Shown one piece after another: positions 11,475 to 22,694 of a stretch of 64,000 nucleotides of DNA. The position numbers and the translations under genes were made by a program. This DNA is from Ditylenchus dipsaci (taxonomy: Eukaryota > Nematoda > Chromadorea > Rhabditida > Anguinidae). Numbering within the stretch: the first letter of the stretch is position 1; every line of letters starts with the position of its first letter. The stretch is from contig SADC01001360.1 in assembly GCA_004194705.1 (NCBI GenBank), positions 52,985-116,984 of the forward strand. Direction: 5' to 3'. The notes under the pieces are model-generated. The model saw only the letters and a list, made by a program, of their open reading frames with translations, was not told the origin of the DNA and searched no databases.

Positions 11475-11668
11475 AAGACCATGGTTTTTGCGCGCAACGA
11501 CATGCGCGCAATTTGAATTGGCGGGGGACAGTTCTCTTTCGTCTCGCACTTTACTTTTTCGAGTCGTTTGATGTGACTGCAAAGAGTACACTCTGAGACC
11601 AAAGAGAATTTTCCTCCGCCAATTCAAATTTCGCTCATGCCACTGCGCGCAAAAACTATAATCCTTTA
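11475..11668. mobile_element. Short foldback MITE
   Basis: The inverted ends contain GTTTTTGCGCGCA and TGCGCGCAAAAAC, followed inwards by AATTTGAATTGGCGG and its inverse. No ORF and no certain target duplication. Family unassigned. Confidence 0.45.
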
Positions 11669-12363
11669 AAAAATCTTTAACACTCCAACACTTGAAACTG
11701 TTTTTCAGGAATTTCTCTAGAAAGGCTTTGATTGCCAGCCAACCAGTTTTGGCTGGGCGGTTTGGTTTTTTAGATCTTGGACTGTAAATTATGAAAACTA
11801 GGCTTCAACTATGACCGGTCATTTTCAAACCCGGTCATATTCTGGTGTAACCTGTGATTCTGACCCTAAATTCGTGTCCAGCATGACCGATCTGCTTGCA
11901 AAACCGCTCTTTAGATTTTAAAGCCACTGCAAAAATTAGATTCTATTCCAGACAATAAATATTCAAACGCCGAATTTTTCGACAGTTCAAATGTTTATTG
12001 TTTCGAGCGGAATATGAATTGGACAGTGAATTTTGAATATAAAGAGCAGTTCACAAGCAAATCGGCCATGCTTAACACGAATATAGTGTCAAAATTACAG
12101 GTTTCACTAGCTAGTTTTACGTCAAATTTTTAGAAAAATAAGATATTGTGGTCCAACCCCTGCCCCCCCCTCCTATAAATCTGACCTTTCCAAAATCGCT
12201 GTAACTACACTTGAAAACGAAACATTTAGGCCAAGACCTTAGGCTCAAGGGCGGACCAGCGTACGGAAGTTGTGACTAAGAAATATTAGGGGGGAGGGGT
12301 GTTGCAATTGAATCGCAACTAGGGTCAGTATTTTAAATCGTTCTTGACCATACAGTGTGTATA

Positions 12364-12607
12364 CCGTATATTCTCTATTAGAAGGCCCTCTCTAATAGAA
12401 GGCCTCCCTTGAGGACCTATATATCAGCCTAGAAAAAGAAATTCGCAAATCTGTTTTTCGCGTTTTCTTAGTTAGCACGAGCTTACCTGACTCCACTTTT
12501 AAAATTTTGGTTGAGCTCGCAAAAATCTCAAAATCGACTCAAATTTTTTCCGACTTTTTTAGGGTTGAAAAATAGAAGGCCCGGGTCTTCTAATAGAGAA
12601 TATATGG
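12364..12607. mobile_element. CCGTATT-family MITE
   Basis: The ends are CCGTATATTCTCTATTAGAA.. and ..TTCTAATAGAGAATATATGG, flanked by TA. The interior carries the family phrases (CTATATATCAGCC, TTTTCTTAG, CACGAGCTTACC, TTTTGGTTGAG). It is one of the most complete copies. Confidence 0.7.
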
Positions 12608-12994
12608 TATAGTAAAAATGAACAGCATGAAATTCTTAGTCCATCCCACCACAGAGGTAATTTAGAGTATTAATTTAGAGTGTTAGAGTATTAACACGGG
12701 AAGCCCTGACTGTAAGACCGGCAGCTTTTGGTGCGAAAGTTCGTGGTGAATCCGAATCTGCAAGCAGTTTTTCAAAAAAAGCCGGTCTGGCTCGAGATTT
12801 TGACTGATTTCTCAATGACGGTGAATGTATTTGGCATGTTCGAACAATGTTAGTTAATAGATTGGTGTAAAAAAATTTAGGGTTAAAAATTAAATTAACT
12901 TAAGTTCGAAAAATCCCATTTTCTAGTCAAAATCTACCACCCTATTGTCTGTCTATCTTTTTTCGGGGTTTCGTTTTTTTCTTTTTGAAGGAAC

Positions 12995-13216
12995 ATGCTC
13001 GCCGCCGATGAGAATATTTCGAGAGGCGGGAGTAACTGGACCAGGTTTTTGCCGATCAAAGGGCCGCCTTTTTGCCCCATACCTATTGACACTCAAGCCC
13101 ATAGGTACGCTTTGATCGGCAAAAACTGGTCCCAGTACTACTGCGGGTACCAGGTCAATTCAAAAAAGAATAAATTTGAAATTATTTTTGTTGAGTACTC
13201 CCCGGATAATAAGTAA
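12995..13216 (+). CDS. Hypothetical ORF within a terminal-inverted-repeat element
   Basis: A 73-codon frame starts at ATG soon after a weak acceptor (TTTTTGAAG). The second half looks protein-like (WSQYYCGYQVNSKK, then IIFVEYSPDNK). The first half, however, overlaps a local hairpin in which TTTTTGCCGATCAAAG pairs with CTTTGATCGGCAAAAA. Either a short exon of the surrounding element or chance. Family unknown. Confidence 0.25.
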   Translation: MLAADENISRGGSNWTRFLPIKGPPFCPIPIDTQAHRYALIGKNWSQYYCGYQVNSKKNKFEIIFVEYSPDNK

Positions 13217-13304
13217 TTATAAAGACTTCCTCTAATTAATAGCATCCGTGGCCTAGTAGGATAGCAGCGGCGGCGGCATGTCTAAGGTAAGTGCACTCGG
13301 GTTT

Positions 13305-14031
13305 ACGCTTATGTACCTGGGGCCCCTTTTTGGTTAACTGTAAGTAGTGTTTAAACGTCTCCGAAGGGAATTTTATACGCTAAAACGATATAAAAGTTCT
13401 TTCCTAACAATTTCCGTACTAAAACGTTGGGTTTTCAAAAAAAATTGGGTACCAAAAGTTGACTGACTGCCTTGGTCCCCAAGGTAAAATATTGTGTATC
13501 AAGGTATCCTACCCGTTTTGGTCACTGGAGCTAGGCAAAAAGAGTCTCTATATGCATTTTATGATCAAGAGTATTTCTCGGAATCATGTCTAAGGTAAGT
13601 GAGTGCGCGCATCTCTAACCAACCAAGCCCCTTCAGGGCGCAGGGGGCTTGGTTGCTTGGGGTTGAGACGCGCACACCCACGTACCTTAGACGCAAATCA
13701 CTCGGAGTAACTCTGGATGCATAATAACAATATGCATACCAGAGTTTCTTTGTGCGGTAGTCCCCAGCTAACCAAACTATGTTCAAATCCTATATTTTTG
13801 GTATTTTTTAAGATATTCAGGTACCCTTTTTGGTTTATCTAGCTTGGGAGACCAAGGCAATTGGTCAAATTATGGTTACCAAAATGTTTTTGAAACTCTA
13901 AGTTTTTAGTAGGAAAAACGTTGGGAAACAACTTCTTTATCGTTTGTAGCGTATAAAAATTACTTAGAAGACGTTTAAACACTATTCACAGTTGACCAAA
14001 AAGCCCACCTCCCACCCCCAGTTACATAAGT
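13305..14031. mobile_element. Foldback element carrying the shared core
   Basis: Arms at about 13305-13500 and 13800-14031 are inverted copies (AGTGTTTAAACGTCT.. and its inverse). The GCCTTGGTCCCC word lies in the left arm near 13465 and AGACCAAGGCA in the right arm near 13850. The centre is the shared hairpin core (13505-13790). Apart from the core and this word, the arms differ from those at 8470-9140. Confidence 0.6.
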
Positions 14032-14125
14032 GCCTCAAATTATTCCCATCGGACAGTAGCCCAAGTGACCGCCCCATCCCTCTAAAGAGTATTTTTCTTT
14101 AAGCTAACTATTTTCACTTTTGTTT

Positions 14126-14175
14126 AAGCCTGAGACCTAATCCTGAGGCCTAAGCCTAATCCTAAGCCTAAGTTA
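14126..14175. repeat. Interstitial telomere-like GCCTAA words
   Basis: GCCTAAGCCTAATCCTAAGC and neighbouring CCTGAGG/ACCTAA words form four to six degenerate units. GCCTAA is the complement of the TTAGGC repeat used by most nematode telomeres. Shorter clusters of similar words occur near 37930 and 40480. Confidence 0.5.
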
Positions 14176-14750
14176 TCGCACTACACATTGCAAAAAAGAA
14201 AACTAAAAAAAATCAAGGGAAACCAAAATAGTACGCTTAGAGAAAAATACTCTTTGGAGGGGGCGGGCACTTGGCCTTTTAAGTTCCTATCGGCGACGAG
14301 CATGCCCCTTTAAGTCAAAAAACCATTTTGGAAAAATTACAAAAGTCTTTCTTCAGGCCAAACATTTTACGTTTTTTCATCATAGACCCCCACACAATAT
14401 GTCATTAAAAAGCTGATTTCCTCCGCTTTTTAACGTGTTATAAAATGAATATATGTATGAAATATTTGAACACCAGCTGATTTTTCGAACATACCCAAAG
14501 CACATTCACCATCATTGAGAAATCGGTCGAAATCTCGAAAAACTGCTTTCAAGTTCGGATTCTCCACAAAATTTTGCACCAAAAGATGCCGGTCTTACAG
14601 TCAGGTCAGATGTGTTTAAAGAAAAGAAAGAAAGAAAAGAAGGAAATTACTTTTAACCAAAAAAAAGAATTAAAAAACTCAAGTAACATTTAAAAAAATA
14701 GAACCTGTAATGGCAAAAAAAGAAAACGAGAATTGAATATTAATGAATCA

Positions 14751-14886
14751 CCGTATTCTCTCTAATAGAACCACATGTGGTTCCATTTTTCAACCCCTCT
14801 TAGGGGGTGTGCTTCTATTAGAGAGTGTGATTCTATTAGAGAGTGTGGTTCTAATAGAGAGTGTGGTTTTATTAGAGAGAATACGG
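14751..14886. mobile_element. Minimal CCGTATT-family MITE made of iterated ends
   Basis: It starts CCGTATTCTCTCTAATAGAA and ends with the inverse. The whole 136 bp is largely three to four tandem copies of a unit of about 21 bp (ATTAGAGAGTGTGGTTCT). The usual family interior is missing. Confidence 0.55.
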
Positions 14887-14995
14887 TAATATATGTGGTT
14901 GGAATACTTTTCGACCCCGAAAAGCCTAGCGTAATCAGACTTTTTTACAGTGCCGATTTATCGAGAATTACGGTTTTTCGGTGTTGATCAAGGGT

Positions 14996-15688
14996 TTACT
15001 TTACAACCAAAAATTTCACCTTTTTTATCTCTTCAATAATGGCATTGTGAGTTTGGGACCAAATCAGTATTTTGAATTCTTTTAGGCAAGCCTCAGGAAT
15101 ACAGCTCAAATAATTAGTCAATACCAATTTACTGTATTTATCATTAATAATTGCAAATTCAATGCTTTCACATTCATAAAACACAGGAAACTGGCCAATA
15201 GTCAAGGGTAATGTGTGAACAGACAAAAGCTTTAGGTTGCGGCACCGCAGAATTGAAGGTTCCACCAGCAATTGTGCCAACATATTGTGACCAACAGGCC
15301 AATTTAACCCTAAGGAGCTTTTGATGGTTAAATATGGAAAAGAATTACTCCAAATGTGTGAAATCGCTTGCAGTTCTACCCGAAGTTCATTTAAATTCGT
15401 GTTGGCGTCAATGGACAAATGTAAACTTGCATACTTAGCTTTCAGGTATTTTGACTTCAACTTATCATAAAAATCTTGTGCAGTCTCGGCACTTTCAAAT
15501 CCTTTCCGAACAATTATTTGCTGCCTAGTACACGAAAGTCCAATGTAATCGAAAAGGTGATATGGAGTTGTAGAAAAATGTTGACCAATAACTTTGTTGA
15601 GATAACCAGAGACCAGGAAAATTTCTATTAGTTGCACTCGGTCAAAAAAGCTAAGAACTTCGCACAGAGTTGATAGATTTACAGCATG
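14996..15688 (-). CDS. F-box-like protein
   Basis: The frame is open from an acceptor (ATTTTTCAG, exon start 15688) to TAA at 14996, about 230 residues. The first 35 residues fit an F-box (LSTLCEVLSFFDRVQLIEIF, then LVSGYLNKVI), with the expected spacing of Leu, Phe and Val residues. The remainder has alternating hydrophobic segments typical of nematode F-box proteins with a divergent C-terminal substrate-binding part. F-box proteins recruit substrates to SCF ubiquitin ligases through Skp1. A short Met-initiated frame at 15789 could be exon 1, but no phase-compatible donor is visible, so the true start is unknown. Confidence 0.5.
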   Translation of the reverse strand, partial: HAVNLSTLCEVLSFFDRVQLIEIFLVSGYLNKVIGQHFSTTPYHLFDYIGLSCTRQQIIVRKGFESAETAQDFYDKLKSKYLKAKYASLHLSIDANTNLNELRVELQAISHIWSNSFPYLTIKSSLGLNWPVGHNMLAQLLVEPSILRCRNLKLLSVHTLPLTIGQFPVFYECESIEFAIINDKYSKLVLTNYLSCIPEACLKEFKILIWSQTHNAIIEEIKKVKFLVVK

Positions 15689-16094
15689 CTGAAAAATGGT
15701 TTTATTAAATTTATTTTTGTAAGTAAAGTTTTTTAAAAACTTGATTCTGAATTTTCAAACTTGTTGTTTGATTCATTATTCAAATCCATTTTCACTAAGG
15801 CTTTTACAATTCCGAGGAACACAAAATGTAAAATTATACTTAATTGGAAATGATTGGAAATGACACAAACAAATTTAATTTAGTCAAATATAAGATAAGA
15901 TATTTTTTGGAATTAATAAATGCTCAATTCGGAACTTCTTCGGAATGTATGCCCCAAAATTATGTACACAGAAAAGTGTCCGAAAACAGTTTGCTTAGTT
16001 ATTTTTACGCTTTCTTTTCTTTTTAGATCGATGGACTGCCTGAAAAGTTTCAATTTGCGATTGGTCTTTTGCTTGCTTGACTCTTTGAACGATG

Positions 16095-17187
16095 ATTAAC
16101 ACGGGAACGGCTGTACATCCTGATGGTATGTCCTTGTGCAGAATTTCACGCTGAGCACGATGGTGAAAAAAAAATTGAAAAAAAGTAACTCTACGGTGGT
16201 CAGCGGCCTTTGTGAACAATCAATGTCACGACTTTTGACTATGCCACTTCAAAGAGGTAAAGGATGCCACTGTTTTAATATATTTTTTATATTTCATGTG
16301 CAAAAGAAAGCGCAGATTGCGAGCTTTCAAATGACATGTTGTGGAGGTATTTATGACAATCATATGATAATTTTTGGCTCACAGAAACCATTGTGTTTTT
16401 TTCAAAAACCTTTTCAAAAACAAATTCTGACACTTGATTCGAGTTCAGCATGGTCAATTTACTTACAAAACTGTCAATTGATTATCACAATCACTGTCAA
16501 ATGTTCAATTCCGCTCGAGACAAAAATTATTTGAAATTTGAAAATTTTTGAATTTAAATAATTTTTGTCTCGAGCGGAATTGAAGATTTGACAGTGATTG
16601 TGATAATCAAAGGACAGTTTCTCAAGTAAATCGATCATGCTGAGCTCGAATCAAGTGTCAAAATTTCAGATTAACGTAGCGAAATCGAAGTTTCAGGTCA
16701 AGATGCCTTTTGGGATATACTTTTGAACCTTTGCTAAACACTCGAAAAGCTTGATTGCAGGCTACTTTAAAGCACTGTCTGGTGCAGTTTTCCTTGCTCT
16801 GTCGAACAGTATCAACCATAAACTTGAAAACGGCGTTTCCACATTTATTTGTACATATTTTTGTATGAACAACGTTTTTGAAAAAACACAATGGTTTCTG
16901 TGAGCCAAAAAATTATCATATGATTGTCATAAATACCTCCACAACATGTCATTTGAAAGCTCGCAATCTGCGCTTTCTTTTGCACATGAAATATAAAAAA
17001 TATATTAAAACAGTGGCATTCTTTACCTCTTTGAAGTGGCATAGTCAAAAGTCGTGACATTGATTGTTCACAAAGGCCGCTGACCACCGTAGAGTTACTT
17101 TTTTTCAATTTTTTTTCACCATCGTGCTCAGCGTGAAATTCTGCACAAGGACATACCATTAGGACGTACAGCCGTTCCCGTGTTAAT
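16095..17187. repeat. Large foldback with about 310-bp near-identical arms
   Basis: 16095-16405 and 16874-17187 are inverted copies with very few differences. Between them a second inverted pair (about 16428-16545 and 16548-16660) surrounds TTTTTGTCTCGAGCGGAATT. The same peptide frame therefore appears on both strands, which is a consequence of the palindrome. The inner pair resembles the sequence at about 11940-12110, whose right part has TCGGCCATGCT and GTGTCAAAATT. Confidence 0.65.
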
Positions 17188-17380
17188 TCATCTATTGGCT
17201 TCAAAAATAGGGCTTCTTCATTCTACTCGAATGTGCCCTGGATGCTCAAAGCCGATGAAGTTACGTAAGCAAATGGACACTCGATCATCTGTGGAAGAAA
17301 AATACTATCGCTTGTGGCGTTGTTCTAATTCTCAAGGTATCAAGAAGACACCGGCATTTGGATTCTTTACATGTGTCTGA
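17180..17380 (+). pseudogene. Merlin/IS1016-type transposase N-terminal fragment
   Basis: The 66-residue frame has the features of the zinc-ribbon-like start of Merlin and ISXO2-like transposases: a KIGLL lead-in, CPGCSKPMKL, then WRCSN followed by basic residues and a GFF-type end. No DDE catalytic domain follows; the frame closes at 17380. It begins at the edge of the large foldback, so it is probably a broken relic. Similarity to the family is judged by eye only. Confidence 0.45.
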
Positions 17381-17564
17381 GGTGTTTGTTCTTGTGAACG
17401 AACTAATGTCGAATATCTGAACCTTTAATAAAAAATCTTAGATCTCTTTTAAGCACAAAAACAAATAATCAAATTTGGTTCTAAATTTTTTTCTCGCCAT
17501 CCAAATTAGAGATGGTTTGCACATAGAGTCTTTTTCTAAACCCAACAGTTCGGTAATCAAACCA

Positions 17565-17900
17565 CCAGGATAAGGCGAACCATCAGGATGAGGCCCAAAC
17601 CACGTGGACATCTCCTAACCACCATGACGGGGCTCGAAACATCGAGATACCGGGCCCCAACCACTAGAAAAGCACCAACACTACCAGGTTAGCACCCAGA
17701 TCATCAAGACGGAGCTAAAACCACCAGGACAGGGCCGAACCACCTGGAAAGTACCCGAACTACTAGGAAAGTACCCGAGAAGAAGGGTGGGAAGTTTATA
17801 TGCAGGATGTATGCCCAAGAAGAGGGTGGTCAGGATGGGAAGGTGTAGCCAGGAGGGTAATTAGTACCCAGGAAGAGGTAATCAGGGCGGTGGGTGGCTT
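17565..17900. repeat. Degenerate CCACCAGGA minisatellite
   Basis: Units of roughly 25 bp built around AACCACCAGGACAGGGCC repeat with many substitutions to about 17790. A purine-rich GAAGAGGGTGG tract follows. It is GC-richer than its surroundings. No ORF is supported. Confidence 0.5.
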
Positions 17901-18935
17901 CTGTGATGGATTAACACATTCGCCTCATCAAAATTTCGGAATACAATAGAGGCGCCCATAGGCGCCTGTGGTCCCTAGTAGCTCAATCTTAATGTGAGAA
18001 TAAGGCCGAACTTCATACTCGTGTCGTACTCATACTACGAATATGAGTAATAGGAGTTGGGGAAAATAGGTACGAGTATGAAATACGATTTCCTAAATTA
18101 GTCGGTACGAAGTAAGAATTTGATAAAATCACGAAATTCTAAACACTTCACTTCAAACGAAAAAATTTTGCATTTTTTCATTTTTAACCAAAATACCACT
18201 ATAAAAATCTCATTTTATGCGAAAAATATTCTAAGCTCAAAATTACATTGAAAAGAAAAAAAATATATACAAAAAATTAACGTGGTAGTCGAGCTCGAAA
18301 GCAAGATCATTTAAATTGAAGTTCTTAAAAAAGAAATTGACTATTTTTTCGGCAATTTTTGACACTTTTTGGATTTTGAGACTAAGAAGTCCTCGGCGGG
18401 CTTAACTAAACCCCGAGATATAGGCAAAAGTATGCAAAAACGAGCAACATTCCAATTCCAGCAAACTATGAGTGCGGCCAATAAATTATTGATTTAAAAA
18501 CTTTTTAATACAGTCAACTCTCGATTTACTTACGTCCAGGGTAACGTAAAATAGAGACTCCACTGTACTTCAAATTAACTTTAGACCATGAAGATAAGCC
18601 TAAACTTTCATTTGAAAATAAAAATTAAAAATTTATGTAAAAAGATAGAAAGCAAAAATATAAAGTGCATTGAAAACTATTAATTCAACAGGGAACATCA
18701 TTAAAAGTATCTTTTTGTGTCTTTTAGAGTAACTCTTATAGCTTATTTTACCCCAGTCTTTTATACCAATCTTTATGATAACTTCGTGTTAGCTCGAAAA
18801 TAATCATTAAATTTCCACCTGTAATTACCTGTTTTAATGGAGACGCAGTAGAAATTGTAAAAAGCTAGTTGTTAATAAGCTTGCATAGATTCCACCGAAA
18901 CAACTGAACCGAAACAAGCTTTGGTTTAGAAATAT
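17901..18935. other. Gene-poor stretch with a mini pogo-like element
   Basis: No exon is supported. 17995-18110 contains TACTCGT/ACGAGTA words in both orientations. 18512-18567 is a 56-bp pogo-like relic, CAGTCAACTCTCGATTTAC.. to ..GAGACTCCACTG, with TA flanks. The rest is AT-rich single-copy-looking sequence. Confidence 0.4.
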
Positions 18936-19487
18936 TTGACGCTACTCGTTAATAACTCCAAAACCTCCCCCCCCAAACCTACTCAAGAATACACCAGCTC
19001 TAAACCCAAAGTGATTTATGATTGTTCGGTACACGTGTTTCAGTGGAGTCTGAGTGAATCTAATAGAGAACATTTTGCTATTTATTTTATTTACAGACAG
19101 TCTACAATAATGAAGGAAACTGTTAAAATGCTAGGTGAAAATATTAGAGGCAGCCCTTGCACACCTCAACCAAAAACTGTGCCGTTTTGGAAAGCTATTG
19201 TTTTACTAACAGTCTACTTAATCATATTTTCACTAATAACTTACACAATGGCAAGAATTATTTATTTTTTATTATGCCACACTTTGGGTGATGCAAAAGT
19301 TTTTCCTCTTTTATTCCTTCATCAAACGGCACTCGAGAAAGGAATTTTGCTAGCAATGAAATTAATTCCTACAAAGAAGAAGGCAGTGCGCTCGATCAAG
19401 AATTTACAAAACTATTATTTTTTTGTTTTTAGTCAATTTGTATTTGTATCATTTATATATTTAGACAATATGCCGTATTCTGTCTAA
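18936..19487 (+). CDS. Hypothetical single-pass membrane protein
   Basis: The frame is open for 183 codons. A likely internal start is the Met at 19110, just after an acceptor (TATTTACAG). It contains one clear hydrophobic segment of about 30 residues (FWKAIVLLTVYLIIFSLITY, then more). No family is recognised. The last six codons and the stop lie inside a CCGTATT-family MITE at 19473, so the C-terminus is MITE-derived or the model is wrong there. Low confidence. Confidence 0.3.
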   Translation: MTLLVNNSKTSPPKPTQEYTSSKPKVIYDCSVHVFQWSLSESNREHFAIYFIYRQSTIMKETVKMLGENIRGSPCTPQPKTVPFWKAIVLLTVYLIIFSLITYTMARIIYFLLCHTLGDAKVFPLLFLHQTALEKGILLAMKLIPTKKKAVRSIKNLQNYYFFVFSQFVFVSFIYLDNMPYSV

Positions 19488-19885
19488 CTATAGACCCCTC
19501 TCTAATTACCGTACATCTTCTAATGAGGGCCCCCACCCCTGAGACGTGTTGAAAAATAAGGCCTAACTTAAATAAGCCAAATAAAGCCAAAAAAGGCATC
19601 TTCTAATAATGCCCCACCTCCAAAGAGAGGTTAAAAAAGCCCCATGCGGCGTTTTTAGAAGATATACGGTATAGACTCCACTCAACTTTGAGGGTCCGTA
19701 TCTCAGCCCAGAACTTTTTTTTGCAAAGCTGTTCTTTGCATTTTCTTAACTCCCACGAGGTCTACCGATTGCACTTTTTAATTTTGGATTATCTCCCGAA
19801 ATCGTTGAGATCGACCTGAAATTTTTCATATTTATGGGGATTGAAAATTTATATACACCCGGGTACATAATTAGAGAGAATACGG
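19473..19885. mobile_element. Nested pair of CCGTATT-family MITEs
   Basis: The outer copy runs from GCCGTATTCTGTCTAAC to ..TTAGAGAGAATACGGC. Its interior from about 19680 carries the family phrases. An inner copy (19509-19669), flanked by TA, begins CCGTACATCTTCTAATG and ends TTAGAAGATATACGG. The inner copy inserted into the left part of the outer one. Confidence 0.6.
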
Positions 19886-19949
19886 CACGAGTTTTTAACT
19901 ATTTTGGAAGTGAACATATTTCCTACATTATAGAACATCCTTTTTGCTT

Positions 19950-22215
19950 AATTTTTTTCAAACATGTGCGATTTATTCAGTAAGCATAACGGGCCTTGCC
20001 GGTAGCAAAGCAGTAGATAACGCAGTTTTTTGTGCTGCACACTAATGAAATGCTGATTTTTCAGAACTAAGTCGATAGTCGATGTAGTACAAGAATGTTT
20101 TACAAAATCAAAATACTTCGATTTGTAGCCCAGAATGTCAGCTTTCAATTAAGTCATTAACTCGTACAATGCATAATAAATTAACTGATAGTAAGTTATG
20201 TTAATGAAATAATCCAATTTCCAGCACTGTTCGCAGACATTTGCCAGTCAGATGGCGCAGAGTAGAAATTTCAAAAGTTATTTTGCGCCAACGTACAGGG
20301 TGGCCCAAAAAACCTGAAAAAATGCGAAATTTTTTGTCAAGGGCTTCCGCGCACTGTCTGATATACACATTTTTTGGCGTTAGTATAAGGAACCCATATT
20401 TGGTCCCACCAAATATGCCTAACCTACCTATATATAAAACATAATTTTAATTAATTTAATGTCTTGTTTTATTTAATTTTGCCCTGGTCCCTCACTAATT
20501 CGTATAGTTTTCTAGCTTTTCATTTGGGCCAGACAGCTTTTCCACAGAACCTTCCAGAAGGAACTGTATACCCTATCAGGGCGGTCCATCAGCAGTGCTA
20601 AGAGGTGGAGCAATGGGTATCCAGCCATTCGGACGCACCGGGCTATGTGCGGATCCAAGCTACGGCGAGGCTGAAAAACCCTTGAGGAGCTCGTTCTTGC
20701 ATCCAGCACTGGTGGCAGTTGCCTCGGCTCCAATTTAGCTCTCTAGAATTCCCATTTTAATTTGCTTGTATGTTTTGGTCCAATCCCAGGACTTAGAATT
20801 TTGTGACCCCGTTGTATTTCCCATACTTTGTAATTTTCGTGTGTGTTTTGCGGGACTTAGTATAATTGGTCTGTAAATCTAGAACTTGTGATTTGCGTGT
20901 ATTATCCAACACTTAGAATATTTACGGGACTTGCAATTTTATTGTATTAGCTTGTATTTTCTAAGTCTTTCCCGACTTAGAATATTTTTGATGTCCCAAT
21001 TTATTACTTGTGTTCCCATATTATTTGCCATGTTTTGATGTATTTACACTTTGCGGGCTCTCCCAGTATACTTGTTATGCTTGCATTAGCTTTTGGCTTC
21101 CACCTATTTGCTTGCCATATAATCTGTTGAAATATATTTTGTTGACCTATATATCCCCATTGTTGGTCCATAATATGCATTTATTTGTATGTTTTATATT
21201 GGGGTTTAATTACCCAAGTTTGAGGTGCAATAAATTTGTGGTATTACTCCTACTCGTATCCCCCAGCAGATCCCCAGTTTTCGGAGGCCCGTGTATCTCC
21301 GAAGGCCTAGAGTCATAGTCAAGTGACGGCACGAAATACGACTCAGTTGATTAAAGCCTGGGCGTAACGGGTCATTGGTTTCCAGGCCACGATCTGTGAG
21401 TTAGCGGCTCCTCTCCCGCCTCGAACTAGCCCCCTCAAGTGTATTTGCTAGCTAAGGACCAGTTCCTATTATATTTGAAGGTCACCAAAGGGTGAACCTA
21501 TATTTCTATCTCCGCTTCCCCACTGCGCACGCTGATCGGTAATTTGGACCCGACAAAAGTCCTATTGTTTACTTTAGCAAGGATGTTTAAATAACGTTGT
21601 AAGGCCGGTACCGAGTCCTCTCATTCTGCCGTAGTCTTAGGTCTAGCTCTCGTAGCATGAGATTAATGCGGCTTGCTCCACAGGGCTAACTCACTAAGTG
21701 GTTGCTTCCCATATGTTGCTTGCCTCGAAGCTGACCTTATGACCTAAGACTGCAACGGTCCATCCTTGTTACACCAAGTTCAATATAAAAAATAGAGACA
21801 CGATGAAAAAAGCAATAAATGAATGTGACACGCAAAATTTCAATGACTGAACTGTCCAATTTAAACTGTTCAAAAAGTCTGAATTTAAACAGCGAATTCT
21901 GACATATTTCTTTAAATTTTACTGTGATTTTAGAAATGTTTTTTGCACTAGCATGTAGCCCTTGATCTTGGCTTTTAAACAAGCTACAAACACTGCTATA
22001 TAATGTAGGAAATATATATATATAATGTAGGAAATGTACTACAATCGGTCTATCTCAATGATTTCGGAGAATGTACTACAATCGACTATCGACTTAGTTC
22101 TGAAAAATCAGCATTTCATTAGTGTGCAGCACAAAAAACTGCGTTATCTACTGCTTTGCTACCGCAAGGCCCGTTATGCTTACTGAATAAATCGCACATG
22201 TTTGAAAAAATCAAG
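19950..22215. repeat. Inverted repeat enclosing a GC-richer block
   Basis: 19958-20095 and 22069-22203 are near-identical inverted arms about 2 kb apart. Between them, 20470-21775 is clearly richer in G and C than its surroundings and has no convincing gene. The phrase GGGACTTAG / CGACTTAGAATAT recurs in 20770-21000. It may be an old retroelement LTR inserted in a foldback element, but no terminal dinucleotides with target duplication were found. Confidence 0.45.
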
Positions 22216-22694
22216 AAAAAAGGGCGTTCTGACTAGCGGGAAATATTTTTCTTTTTCTAGAGTAGCGGAAAATCATTTCGCACGCACTTTAGAACACTAT
22301 TTTTGCTCAACTTTTTTCTAAAACATGCGTGATTTGTTTAGTAAATATTACCTGCTTTTCCGGTAGCACAGCAATTGGGTCCTGGCATAAGGCTTTGAAA
22401 ACCAATCGGGAACTTTTCGACTTTTAGAAACGCTGAAAAGTGAGTTTGATTTTGCATCTAATAAGTTTTTTGTTTGTAAAAAAAGATGACGAAAAAACAA
22501 AAAGAAAGGAGGAAGACAAAAAAAGTGAATATTTTCGGCAGATATTATTTTTACTAGTATTTGACAGAGTTTTTGTTGTTGGCACTTTTTTTATTTTTAT
22601 CAGAATATTAAAAAAATAAATAACGCAACTAAAAATTATGCACTCGAATAAAAATAAATACTATTGAAAAAATCGCTAAATGTCATTAACATAT

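Larger units (their letters stand above)
12706..14604. mobile_element. Composite element with about 150-bp inverted termini
   Basis: CTGACTGTAAGACCGG at 12706 is matched exactly by its inverse ending at 14604. The matching continues imperfectly for about 150 bp on each side. Inside are an ORF (12995-13216) and a foldback unit carrying the shared core (13305-14031). The superfamily is not recognised and no target duplication was identified. Confidence 0.5.

Noticed and set aside
16136..16534. 132-codon plus-strand frame with a twin on the minus strand at 16845-17204
   Set aside because: Both are the two arms of one palindrome. The peptide has no domain that I recognise; a faint likeness of the reverse reading to a phosphatase end was too weak to report.
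17565..17790. CRISPR-like array
   Set aside because: The repeats are degenerate and directly adjacent with no spacers, in a spliceosomal-intron genome; it is a minisatellite.
20512..20733. 73-codon minus-strand frame in the GC-richer block
   Set aside because: No motif, no splice context and no support beyond being open in GC-rich DNA.
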